Shown piece by piece: positions 11,800 to 18,077 of a stretch of 33,483 bases of DNA. Positions within the stretch are counted from its first letter, which is position 1, and every line of letters begins with the position of its first letter. The stretch is from a virus. Position numbers and translations under genes: made by a program. The stretch lies in IMG/VR virus record IMGVR_UViG_3300023174_000421, positions 1-33,483 of that record. One strand, given 5' to 3'. The notes beneath the pieces are model-generated. The model did not search any database, had not been told where the DNA came from, and saw only the letters and a list, made by a program, of their open reading frames with translations.

Positions 11800-12165
11800 A
11801 TGCACAAACCGATATGCAAATACTGTGGTAAGGAATGCAAACTCGCGCCTTCCCAACGAAAAAGAAAATCAAATGGTAGATCACAATGTAATTCATGCGG
11901 AGTCACAAAACGCCGATGGAAAACCAAAATGCAACTGATTGAAGTCAAAGGTGGAAAGTGCGAACGATGTGGTTGGAGCGGACATCCTGGTGCATTTCAG
12001 TTTCATCATAAAGATCCATCCAAAAAAGAATTTGGCATAAGTGGAAATGGATTACTATTGAAAGAGCGTTGGGCTGAATTGGATAAATGTGAACTTTTGT
12101 GTGCGTGTTGCCACAGCATAGAGCATTCTAATACCGATTTGATGAAACGCATGGGTTTGGTCTAA
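11800..12165 (+). CDS. Free-standing HNH homing endonuclease
   Basis: Protein of 121 residues. An N-terminal zinc ribbon (C6, C9, C30, C33) is followed by a Cys-flanked HNH domain: CERC (C54, C57), FHHKDP (H69, H70), and CELLCACCHSIEH at about 97-109. Such enzymes nick or cut DNA and spread their own gene by recombination. It begins 37 bp after a tRNA gene that holds a small ORF-less group I intron, so it may have helped spread that intron by cutting intron-free tRNA-Lys genes. Expression looks tightly timed by the late promoter and hairpin upstream. It could also simply be an unrelated intergenic homing gene. Confidence 0.9.
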   Translation: MHKPICKYCGKECKLAPSQRKRKSNGRSQCNSCGVTKRRWKTKMQLIEVKGGKCERCGWSGHPGAFQFHHKDPSKKEFGISGNGLLLKERWAELDKCELLCACCHSIEHSNTDLMKRMGLV

Positions 12166-12168
12166 ATA
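12162..12168 (+). promoter_or_regulatory. Late promoter
   Basis: CTAAATA overlapping the stop codon of the HNH gene. The predicted start at 12174 gives a 13-base leader beginning with AAGGA, so the Shine-Dalgarno site is at the extreme 5' end of the message to the ATG at 12187. Confidence 0.78.
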
Positions 12169-12186
12169 CCTCAAAGGAACTTTACT

Positions 12187-12468
12187 ATGGACACACTCAC
12201 AATCATCTTGATCGCAGTCGCCGCCTTTGGTTGGATCGCCAACTTCCTCATCTTTTCCGAGAATCAAGAACTTGCACGGAAGTACAAGGCGGAAACGGAA
12301 GAACTTATTCTCAATAATAGGCTAAAAGAAATGGATCATTCCATCAGCCATCGTATTGAAGAATTGGAACGAGAACTGAACTATTGGCGCGAAGACATTG
12401 ATACTCGCGTTATGAAGGTAGAGATTGATTTGGCAAAGCACCAACGGGCTACAGGAAAGCAGAAGTAA
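12187..12468 (+). CDS. Membrane-anchored coiled-coil protein
   Basis: Protein of 93 residues. An N-terminal transmembrane helix (residues 3-24, LTIILIAVAAFGWIANFLIF) is followed by a long charged helix likely to form a coiled coil (ENQELARKYKAETEEL ... ISHRIEELERELNYW). No family recognised. Late expression and this layout would fit a spanin-like or membrane-remodelling role, but no lipobox or partner is seen. tRNA-Gln begins 9 bases after the stop. Confidence 0.72.
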   Translation: MDTLTIILIAVAAFGWIANFLIFSENQELARKYKAETEELILNNRLKEMDHSISHRIEELERELNYWREDIDTRVMKVEIDLAKHQRATGKQK

Positions 12469-12477
12469 TACTCTTTC

Positions 12478-12548
12478 TCTCCTGTGGTGTAATGGTAGCA
12501 CGGAACCCTTTGAAGGTTCTTGTTTAGGTTCAAATCCTAATGGGAGAA
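12478..12548 (+). tRNA. tRNA-Gln (UUG)
   Basis: Cloverleaf of 71 nt. Acceptor TCTCCTG/TGGGAGA with two terminal wobble pairs, D-stem GTGT/GCAC, anticodon stem GAACC/GGTTC with loop CTTTGAA (anticodon TTG at 12510-12512), T-stem TTAGG/CCTAA with loop TTCAAAT, discriminator A. Its 3' acceptor strand doubles as the ribosome-binding site of the next gene. Confidence 0.92.
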
Positions 12549-12553
12549 TTCCT

Positions 12554-12886
12554 ATGGAAAACTACGATAGCGAATGGCATCCTGAAGACGAAAACGAAGA
12601 AGAGGATGATAATTATCCTGTTGAAGATGAAGACGAAACAGTAGAAGAGGCTCTTGCTGCTGAGGAAGAGTTGTTGGAGATGGAAGAAGAACTCCTTGTC
12701 AGAGAAGCACTACTTGAATTCTCTTTCAAATTCAGCGAATATATTCGTGAGATGGATCCTGAACTTTGGAAACGGGGAATTGATTACGCCGTGACCTTTA
12801 CAGAAGTTGAAGGAGTTGAATTCTTCACAGAAGTAAATGGCAATACAGGAAACAGCGAAGAGCCGCCTGAGCCGCCCACTACATAA
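12554..12886 (+). CDS. Highly acidic protein
   Basis: Protein of 110 residues. The first 55 are dominated by Glu and Asp (PEDENEEEDDNYPVEDEDE) and run into a helical stretch (LLEMEEELLVREALLEF). A folded aromatic middle and a Pro/Glu-rich tail (NSEEPPEPPTT) follow. No family recognised. Strong acidity is seen in DNA-mimic inhibitors, and also in many unrelated proteins, so no function is assigned. The ATG at 12554 is served by GGGAG that lies within the 3' end of tRNA-Gln, so cutting out the tRNA would remove the ribosome-binding site. Confidence 0.72.
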   Translation: MENYDSEWHPEDENEEEDDNYPVEDEDETVEEALAAEEELLEMEEELLVREALLEFSFKFSEYIREMDPELWKRGIDYAVTFTEVEGVEFFTEVNGNTGNSEEPPEPPTT

Positions 12887-12890
12887 AGAC

Positions 12891-13418
12891 ATGAGAGACT
12901 TTCAAACACATATTGACGAAGCCCCACAAGGAACCATCTATTGCGATATGGATGGTGTTCTTGTTGATATCATCGGCGGAATGACTTCTTTGGCGGGTAT
13001 TCATCGCCTTGCACCAGATCAGTTTGAGACTTGGTTAGAAAAGAACAAGAAGAAGTTTGATGCAGAGCATCCAAACCTTTTTGCCCATTTGCCTTGGATG
13101 ACAGACGGCAAGAGGCTTTGGGCATATATTACTCGTTATGGCGCACACATTCTTTCTGCCCATACCAAGTCTTGGCAACCTACCTCCAAGCCGGATAAGA
13201 TGGCTTGGATCAAGGCAAACATGAGTCCTATTCCACAAAACATTCACTTGGTGCTGCGTAAGGACAAGCAGAAGTATGCCAAGTTGAATGGCATTCCAAA
13301 TATTCTGATTGACGATTACCCACCCAACATCAAGGAATGGAATGCTGCGGGTGGAATCGGCATCCTACATACAAGCGCAGAAGATACGATTCAGCGACTG
13401 AAGAAACTTGGTTATTGA
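12891..13418 (+). CDS. HAD-family 5'(3')-deoxyribonucleotidase-like phosphatase
   Basis: Protein of 175 residues. YCDMDGVLVD (D19, D21) is the nucleophile and acid/base motif of HAD phosphatases. ILSAHTKS supplies motif II, the lysine in VLRKDKQKYA fits motif III, and NILIDDYPPNIKEWNAAGG gives the acidic motif IV. The arrangement and size match the NT5C-type deoxyribonucleotidases found in many T4-like phages, which remove phosphate from nucleoside monophosphates. The ATG at 12891 lies four bases after the acidic gene's stop. Substrate is inferred from the family only. Confidence 0.82.
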   Translation: MRDFQTHIDEAPQGTIYCDMDGVLVDIIGGMTSLAGIHRLAPDQFETWLEKNKKKFDAEHPNLFAHLPWMTDGKRLWAYITRYGAHILSAHTKSWQPTSKPDKMAWIKANMSPIPQNIHLVLRKDKQKYAKLNGIPNILIDDYPPNIKEWNAAGGIGILHTSAEDTIQRLKKLGY

Positions 13419-13432
13419 AAGGCGATTTCGTT

Positions 13433-14425
13433 ATGAAGACAGCAATGATTACGGGGGTCAACGGACAAGACGGCTCTTACTTGGCAGAACTTCTTCTTGA
13501 GAAGGGCTACCGAGTCATCGGTCTCAAGCGCAGAACATCAACAATCAATACGGGGCGAATTGATCACCTGATGGGAAATCAAAATTTCTCCATCAAGTAT
13601 TATGATCTCCATGATGCTTACTTCATCAATCACATAATGAAGGAAGAGAAGATTGATGAGGTCTACAATCTAGCCGCACAGAGCCATGTCGCGGTTTCAT
13701 TTGAAATCCCCGATTACACTTCAGACGGTATCTGCCGTGGCACTCTCAATATTCTGAATGCCATTCGCAACATCTCACCGACTACGAGAATGTATCAGGC
13801 TTCGTCATCAGAAATGTATGGAGATAGTTCTGACTATACCGAAAAGGGCTTCAATGAGAACAGCCGCATGATGCCTGTCTCTCCCTATGCCGTAGCCAAG
13901 TTGTATGCTCATCAAATGGTGAATGTCTATCGCAAAGCGTATGGACTGCATCTATCTTCAGGTATCTTGTTCAACCACGAAAGCCCACGCCGTGGCGAAA
14001 CATTCGTCACACGCAAGATTACGATGGCAGCAGCCAAGATCAAGAAGGGATTGCAGAAGGATCTGTATCTTGGAAACCTTGATGCCAAGCGCGATTGGGG
14101 TCATGCCAAGGATTATGTCAACGCCATGTGGTTGATGTTGCAGCAGGAAAAGCCTGACGATTATGTCATTGCTACAGGTGAAACTTATAGTGTTGAGGAT
14201 TTCCTCACCGAGATCTTCACCTATTCGGGTCTAGGAAATTGGCGTAACTATGTCAAGATTGATCCTCGCCTGAAGCGTCCAAACGAAGTGCCATACCTAC
14301 TAGGAGACTCCACCAAGGCACGAACTGTTCTTGGTTGGAAGCCTGAATACAATATGCAGACACTTGCAAGACGAATGTTTGATTCTGATTGTGCCATGCT
14401 TGATTGCGGTGCGATCATCTACTAA
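13433..14425 (+). CDS. gmd: GDP-mannose 4,6-dehydratase
   Basis: Protein of 330 residues in the extended short-chain dehydrogenase family. It carries the NADP-binding start ITGVNGQDGSYLAELLLEKGY, the catalytic SSSEMYG and YAVAK (Tyr and Lys), and the family hallmark NHESPRRGETFVTRKI. Gmd turns GDP-mannose into GDP-4-keto-6-deoxymannose, the precursor of GDP-fucose, rhamnose and perosamine sugars. A phage copy may alter the host surface polysaccharide or feed glycosylation of phage components. No partner synthase is seen in the window. The ATG at 13433 is used because the upstream extension overlaps the nucleotidase gene; the length is only slightly below that of bacterial Gmd. Confidence 0.92.
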   Translation: MKTAMITGVNGQDGSYLAELLLEKGYRVIGLKRRTSTINTGRIDHLMGNQNFSIKYYDLHDAYFINHIMKEEKIDEVYNLAAQSHVAVSFEIPDYTSDGICRGTLNILNAIRNISPTTRMYQASSSEMYGDSSDYTEKGFNENSRMMPVSPYAVAKLYAHQMVNVYRKAYGLHLSSGILFNHESPRRGETFVTRKITMAAAKIKKGLQKDLYLGNLDAKRDWGHAKDYVNAMWLMLQQEKPDDYVIATGETYSVEDFLTEIFTYSGLGNWRNYVKIDPRLKRPNEVPYLLGDSTKARTVLGWKPEYNMQTLARRMFDSDCAMLDCGAIIY

Positions 14426-14435
14426 AGGAGCAGCC

Positions 14436-14657
14436 ATGTATACACCAGGTCAAGGTTACAAAGATGGATTCAATGATCGTATGAACGGTCTTCCCAACAA
14501 GGCAGAATCAAAGTTTGGATTCTCCAAGAACGCATACGATCAGGAATATCTCACCGGTTATTCCGATGCAGAGCGCAGAGTTCTTGAAAATGCCCGTAAG
14601 GAAGTCAATGAGGATCGCCGCTACCTAGCGGAATCCCATAAGCACGGGGCTGACTAA
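14436..14657 (+). CDS. Hypothetical small protein
   Basis: Protein of 73 residues, hydrophilic and rich in Tyr, Gly, Asp and Asn in the first half (GYKDGFNDRMNGLPNK, DQEYLTGYSDAERR) with a charged helix at the end. Short proteins with repeated G-Y/F-x-D-G patterns are common in phages but have no known function. AAAGGAG lies 5 bases before the ATG and 1 base after the gmd stop, so the two genes are one operon. Confidence 0.72.
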   Translation: MYTPGQGYKDGFNDRMNGLPNKAESKFGFSKNAYDQEYLTGYSDAERRVLENARKEVNEDRRYLAESHKHGAD

Positions 14658-14692
14658 TTTCTAAAATTCATCGTGTGGGCGCATAATCAATC

Positions 14693-14699
14693 CTAAATA
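14693..14699 (+). promoter_or_regulatory. Late promoter
   Basis: CTAAATA, predicted start 14705, with AGGAG in the 15-base leader before the ATG at 14720. Confidence 0.8.
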
Positions 14700-14719
14700 A
14701 AAGTCTAGGAGATTCAGAT

Positions 14720-15079
14720 ATGCACATCAGCACATTTCTCACCATTCAGGCTCAACTTCGTATTCTGCATTGGCAAACCAAGTCGTATGCAGAACATAAG
14801 GCTCTAGGCAAGGCGTATGATGCGCTAGATGATCTCGTTGATCAGTTCGTTGAAGTTCACTCCGGTAAGTATGGCAACACCCTTGCCAAGAACAATTTTC
14901 AATTCTCTGCCGTGAACTACAAGGATGCAAATGTTATGGCACTCATTGATTCTTACATTTCGTATCTTACAAATGAGTTGCCCCAAGTTTGCAAAGAGGG
15001 CGATACTGATCTTTTAAACATTCGGGATGAAATGCTTTCTGTCCTGAATCGGACCAAGTATTTGCTCCGTCTGACTTGA
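14720..15079 (+). CDS. Ferritin-like (DUF5856-type) protein
   Basis: Protein of 119 residues. The stretch QLRILHWQTKSYAEHKALGKAYDALDDL, continuing to DQFVE, resembles the first helices of Dps/ferritin-like proteins: H-W-Q-T, Y-A-E-H-K and a later acidic pair are spaced like metal ligands. A family of this kind (DUF5856) is frequent in T4-like phages. Whether it binds iron or protects DNA is untested. It has its own late promoter and Shine-Dalgarno site. The next early promoter overlaps its stop. Confidence 0.75.
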   Translation: MHISTFLTIQAQLRILHWQTKSYAEHKALGKAYDALDDLVDQFVEVHSGKYGNTLAKNNFQFSAVNYKDANVMALIDSYISYLTNELPQVCKEGDTDLLNIRDEMLSVLNRTKYLLRLT

Positions 15080-15104
15080 CACGAACAGCATTGCCTCGTA
15101 TACT
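15076..15104 (+). promoter_or_regulatory. Early promoter, near-leaderless configuration
   Basis: TTGACA (15076-15081), a 17-bp spacer and TATACT (15099-15104). The ATG at 15113 follows the box by 8 bases, so the leader would be 0-2 bases. The -35 box overlaps the stop codon of the upstream late gene. Confidence 0.87.
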
Positions 15105-15112
15105 CATACCAA

Positions 15113-15460
15113 ATGAGCGAAGATATCACATCATCATATTTCCCGATCTCCCGTTTCGCTTCTCGTTACGGTGATGATCGCAAGGTCTTCAAGGTCTCCG
15201 AGAACGAATACAAGTTGGTCGGATCAATGCGCTACTGTCGTACAGGTGGGGATGCAGATCGCGTCCTCTACATGGATCCTGAAGGTGGACCATTCATCTG
15301 TGTGGGTGACTCCATCGCAGAAAGCCTTGGCGTAGTATCAGACAATCGCTATATCTGTGAAGTCAAGGGACTTGGCACAGAGAAGGATCCAATGACAGGC
15401 GAAGAACTTTCCGTCATCGGCATCAAGGTTTCCCCTATCAAGGAAAAGGTGGAACTCTGA
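15113..15460 (+). CDS. Hypothetical early protein
   Basis: Protein of 115 residues with no recognised family. Alternating strands and turns (YKLVGSMRYCRTGGDADRVLYMDPEGGPFICVGDS, YICEVKGLG, LSVIGIKVSPI) suggest a small beta-rich fold. No Shine-Dalgarno site precedes the ATG, matching a leaderless transcript from the promoter just upstream. The stop overlaps the ATG of the next gene (TGATG). Confidence 0.75.
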   Translation: MSEDITSSYFPISRFASRYGDDRKVFKVSENEYKLVGSMRYCRTGGDADRVLYMDPEGGPFICVGDSIAESLGVVSDNRYICEVKGLGTEKDPMTGEELSVIGIKVSPIKEKVEL

Positions 15461-15621
15461 TGCTTGGTGGCGAAGCAGGAAAAGGCGATTCGTATCGCCC
15501 CGTTGACCGCAGGATGTGGTCAAAGAATTGGGATGCTATCTTTAGTAAGAAGAAGCCTTCCAAGAAGAAAGTCAGGAAGACTAATGTTAACCATTCCAGA
15601 AAGGAGAATACAAATGGATAA
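15460..15621 (+). CDS. Small basic protein of the GGKGD-type phage family
   Basis: Open frame of 53 residues: start GGEAGKGDSYRPVD, middle RRMWSKNWDAIFSKKK, and a Lys/Arg-rich tail. The pattern G-G-x-x-G-K-G-D-x-x-R-P then W-D-x-I-F-x-K-K is one I have seen in small proteins of many phages; its function is unknown. The ATG overlaps the previous stop and the 3' end overlaps the start of the next gene by 8 bases. A longer reading frame in another phase across this stretch is rejected because this fit is tighter. Confidence 0.72.
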   Translation: MLGGEAGKGDSYRPVDRRMWSKNWDAIFSKKKPSKKKVRKTNVNHSRKENTNG

Positions 15622-15808
15622 GGTTAAGACAAGTGTTTGCCCAGTTACTGGTGGTTGTGATAAGATTTCGTGCCTTCTATCAAAGGTCGGAATTACTCGT
15701 AGCCTCCTAATTACTCTCGCAATCCTTCCATATGCTTGGAAGGGTACTGTCCTCTGCGCCGAAGGAATTACGGCACTATGGGGCATCGTCACTAACGCCG
15801 TTAAGTGA
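15614..15808 (+). CDS. Small membrane protein with Cys cluster
   Basis: Protein of 64 residues. A Cys-containing start (CPVTGGCDKISC) precedes two hydrophobic stretches (about residues 27-43 and 46-62, SLLITLAILPYAWKG and LCAEGITALWGIVTNAV). No family recognised. The Cys residues could bind metal or form disulphides. The ATG at 15614 follows AAAGGAG by 7 bases, and the gene ends the early operon that begins at 15113. Confidence 0.7.
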   Translation: MDKVKTSVCPVTGGCDKISCLLSKVGITRSLLITLAILPYAWKGTVLCAEGITALWGIVTNAVK

Positions 15809-15845
15809 TTTCAATTGGTTGGCGGCGTGGTAGGAACACGCGGAC

Positions 15846-15874
15846 TTGACAAGAGTTGCAGTTGGTAATAAAAG
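15846..15874 (+). promoter_or_regulatory. Possible promoter for the tmRNA
   Basis: TTGACA (15846-15851), a 17-bp spacer and TAAAAG. The -35 box is perfect and the -10 box weak (4 of 6). It lies about 100 bases before the mature tmRNA 5' end. The stretch from 15809 to 15971 otherwise holds only a small hairpin (GCGTG/CACGC) and no convincing gene. Confidence 0.5.
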
Positions 15875-15971
15875 GTTTAGTAGGGTGTCACATCCTTACA
15901 ATGAAATCAACCCATAAAGCCAACAAAGAGGGTGACCTGGGTCATACACAAATCCCTCCCAACCCCACTAC

Positions 15972-16310
15972 GGGGATGAACAGGTTTAGACTGGATGGAC
16001 AAGAGAACGGAGCATGACGAAGAAGGATGCTAGGCTTCGTAAAAATGCATTCAAAATAAGACTGCCAATCGCAGACTTGCCCTCGCTGCTTAATCAGCGA
16101 ACGAATCTTGCCTAACCCCGATGGGGTAAGATTCGCAATCATCGGGACTTGACTTCAAGCCTCCACCGTGCTTGGAGATCATAAGATGAACGGTGGAAAA
16201 CTTGTCAAGGGTGTCCATGCCCAAGACATTTTAAAATGACATGGAATAATCATGTAGTAGCCGTTCTGGCGTTTCATACCAACACAGGGGTTCGACTCCC
16301 CTCATCTCCA
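15972..16310 (+). ncRNA. ssrA: tmRNA (one-piece), tag ANRRLALAA
   Basis: The ends form a tRNA-Ala-like acceptor: GGGGATG (15972-15978) with CATCTCC (16303-16309) and discriminator A. It includes a G-U pair at position 3-70, the alanyl-tRNA synthetase identity element. The T-arm is AGGGG, loop TTCGACT, CCCCT. In the middle a resume codon GCC at 16064 follows AAAATAAGACT and opens the tag ANRRLALAA, stopping at TAA 16091-16093 inside a hairpin (CGCTG/CAGCG). Several stems and probable pseudoknots follow. Length 339 nt, close to the bacterial size. tmRNA frees stalled ribosomes and marks the unfinished protein for proteolysis; the LALAA end fits ClpXP-type tags. Confidence 0.93.
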
Positions 16311-16327
16311 TTAACCAAAGGACTTTT

Positions 16328-16534
16328 ATGCAAATAGAAGATTTCATAATTCATACCAACATAGGCGAGTTTGCTCGTAAGGTTTCATGGATTTTGCAAT
16401 TGGAACACGAAGGAAAGTTCACTTCGTCAAAGGCATTTGAAGAGATCAAGAAACTCTACATAGAGTTAGAGAAGTCACAAGATACAGTTCGTGGAAATAC
16501 AGGAGCAGACAATGCAACAGGAAGATCGGTTTGA
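16328..16534 (+). CDS. Hypothetical small protein
   Basis: Protein of 68 residues, mostly helical (GEFARKVSWILQLEHEGK, SSKAFEEIKKLYIELEK) with a polar tail. No family recognised. AAAGGA lies 5 bases before the ATG, directly after the tmRNA 3' end, so it may be read from the same transcript. The 3' end overlaps the next gene by 23 bases. Confidence 0.7.
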   Translation: MQIEDFIIHTNIGEFARKVSWILQLEHEGKFTSSKAFEEIKKLYIELEKSQDTVRGNTGADNATGRSV

Positions 16535-17147
16535 GCGACATCCAATCAACGAAATCAGTCTCGCCAGAGTGGCGAACCATGTTGAAAATCGCCCGTTTAC
16601 ACTCCTTACTGCGTTTCGCTTCAAGAACAGAACGACTGGCGAACTTGTCTCCCTACAGACCAACCGAGCCAACAACGCAAAACTTGAAAATGACATTCGT
16701 GCTGCGGGGTTCGGATTTGACAAGATGATCGGCAAGTACGAAGAAGACTATGGCGATCACAAGGTCATGGTTTCCGAAGATTCGTTCATGGTCATCGGCA
16801 AGGACAATACTCCTGCTAGCGTTGGTGCAATCAAGGGATTTGCCAAGAAGATGGGGCAGAAGTATGGTCAGGACTGTGTACTCTTCAAGGATCCAAACCG
16901 TGAAGATGCCGTTGTCATCGGAACCTTTGAGGGTGCTTGGCCTGGTCTGAATGTCATCGCCTCTGTTGGTACATTCCATCCGATGCGCCTAGACGGCATT
17001 TATACCGAACTCAAGAAGAAGAACTCTCTAGGTGCGCGCACTTTCAAGTTTGAGGCTATTGAGTATCCACTTACGGTTATGGAAATCTGGGCAAAGAAAC
17101 TCCAGAGAAAGTTGAAGCCTGAAGATTATGAGCGAGACACCGACTAA
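16512..17147 (+). CDS. DUF3293-like protein
   Basis: Protein of 211 residues. The N-terminal two thirds has the order TAF(R)FKN, TNRANNAKLENDIRAAGFGF, a strand with a conserved acidic pair (MVSEDSFMVIG), then KGFAKKMGQKYGQDCVLF. This resembles the DUF3293 domain (N-A-x-L-x-x-x-L-x-x-x-G, E-x-S-x-x-V, and a YGQ-x-A/C-x-x motif). Function unknown. The ATG at 16512 is used because AGGAG lies 6 bases upstream. The 3' end overlaps the next gene by 20 bases. The family name is a motif-level guess. Confidence 0.62.
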   Translation: MQQEDRFERHPINEISLARVANHVENRPFTLLTAFRFKNRTTGELVSLQTNRANNAKLENDIRAAGFGFDKMIGKYEEDYGDHKVMVSEDSFMVIGKDNTPASVGAIKGFAKKMGQKYGQDCVLFKDPNREDAVVIGTFEGAWPGLNVIASVGTFHPMRLDGIYTELKKKNSLGARTFKFEAIEYPLTVMEIWAKKLQRKLKPEDYERDTD

Positions 17148-17430
17148 AAAGTCATGGAACGACATCAAGCCAAAGATTGAAGAAACACTCAAGGCTGACG
17201 GATTTGAAGATGCATTCATTGGGGTAGTAAGACGCTGCGGCAAACCCGCAATGTTCGTCTACGATTATCAAAAGTGTGTCAACATTCTGATGGCACGGGG
17301 GATTCCTACTGAAGAGGAAGCCATTGAATTCATGGAATACAATGTCGTAGGTGGTTGGCACGGCGAAGGCACGCCAGGCTTCATGGTTCGCTGCTCCATG
17401 CAGGAAACTTTTGAAGCCCTACAAGATTGA
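17128..17430 (+). CDS. Conserved phage protein of unknown function
   Basis: Protein of 100 residues. A central PAMFVYDYQKCVNILMARG segment precedes TEEEAIEFMEYNVVGGWHGEGTPGFMVR. The string E-x-Y-N-V-x-G-x-W-x-G-E-x-T-P is shared, as far as I recall, by short phage proteins of unknown role. The ATG at 17128 lies within the end of the preceding gene, so the pair is probably translated together. Nothing suggests an enzyme. Confidence 0.72.
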   Translation: MSETPTKKSWNDIKPKIEETLKADGFEDAFIGVVRRCGKPAMFVYDYQKCVNILMARGIPTEEEAIEFMEYNVVGGWHGEGTPGFMVRCSMQETFEALQD

Positions 17431-17478
17431 ATTGTTAAGCCGCAGTTCAACTTATCGCCCAAGCAACATACTGTCCCT

Positions 17479-17724
17479 ATGAATTACCTCTCTCTTATTT
17501 CTTTCTCCATTTCGGGTCTCGCCTCTATCACCGCTTTTCAAATTTGGCTATATCGTTTTGCCTATCAGCAGGGCTATGATGTTGGCAAGCATTGCGGTTT
17601 TACAAATGGTCTCTACCAAGGCAAAATTCGTGAGAATCACCGCTTGACAGAACAGGCGAATAAGAGTAAGATGTCCACATCATGGGCGAACAGCAATTCA
17701 TCAAAGCGTATGTCCACAGTCTGA
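17479..17724 (+). CDS. Small protein with N-terminal membrane anchor
   Basis: Protein of 81 residues. A hydrophobic N-terminal segment (residues 3-26, YLSLISFSISGLASITAFQIWLY) is followed by a polar, Gly- and Asn-containing tail (QQGYDVGKHCGFTNGLYQGK). No family recognised. No Shine-Dalgarno site is visible. A weak CATACT box 6 bases before the ATG could be another leaderless early promoter, but no good -35 box accompanies it. The early promoter for the next gene lies inside this coding region. Confidence 0.62.
   Translation: MNYLSLISFSISGLASITAFQIWLYRFAYQQGYDVGKHCGFTNGLYQGKIRENHRLTEQANKSKMSTSWANSNSSKRMSTV
17644..17672 (+). promoter_or_regulatory. Early promoter inside a coding region, near-leaderless
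   Basis: TTGACA (17644-17649), a 17-bp spacer and TAAGAT (17667-17672). The ATG at 17682 lies 9 bases after the box, so the leader would be 0-3 bases. It lies in the 3' part of the gene at 17479-17724. Confidence 0.72.
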
Positions 17725-18077
17725 CCAAGGTCGGGCTTGATGGTCTACTCATCACCAAGAAGTATCTGACTCATCCCGACAAGGGAAATGCTGTACTTCA
17801 ACTCTCTGTAGAGGGGCAGGGTCAGGGTGAAGAGATCATCACCAAGGAAGAAGCCCGTCAAGATTGGGAATTGTCCATCAAGCAGGGATACACTCCTGTT
17901 CTTGATGAAAACGGTAATCTCAAGGTTAAAGAGGGGCATCATCCATACTTCAATCCTTTCATGTTCGCCTCAAGCCCATATGCAAAGAACACATGGTCTT
18001 ATCGCGCCGAGATTTTGCACAAACTCAAGGATGAGTTTGAAGTGAACGATATTACTTCCTATGCCCTCCGCGCATAA
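17682..18077 (+). CDS. Hypothetical early protein
   Basis: Protein of 131 residues with no recognised family. It has an N-terminal helical part (FIKAYVHSLTKVGLDGLL), a strand-rich middle (AVLQLSVEGQGQGEE), a segment with aromatics and His (EGHHPYFNPFMFASSPYAKNTWSY) and a final helix. The start overlaps the previous gene by 43 bases in another frame. It is set by the promoter just upstream, and no Shine-Dalgarno site is present. The deaminase-like gene follows with overlapping ends. Confidence 0.72.
   Translation: MGEQQFIKAYVHSLTKVGLDGLLITKKYLTHPDKGNAVLQLSVEGQGQGEEIITKEEARQDWELSIKQGYTPVLDENGNLKVKEGHHPYFNPFMFASSPYAKNTWSYRAEILHKLKDEFEVNDITSYALRA

Noticed and set aside
15901-16017. A 38-residue ORF starting at 15901
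   Set aside because: It runs about 45 bases into the tmRNA and has no ribosome-binding site, so it is unlikely to be a gene.
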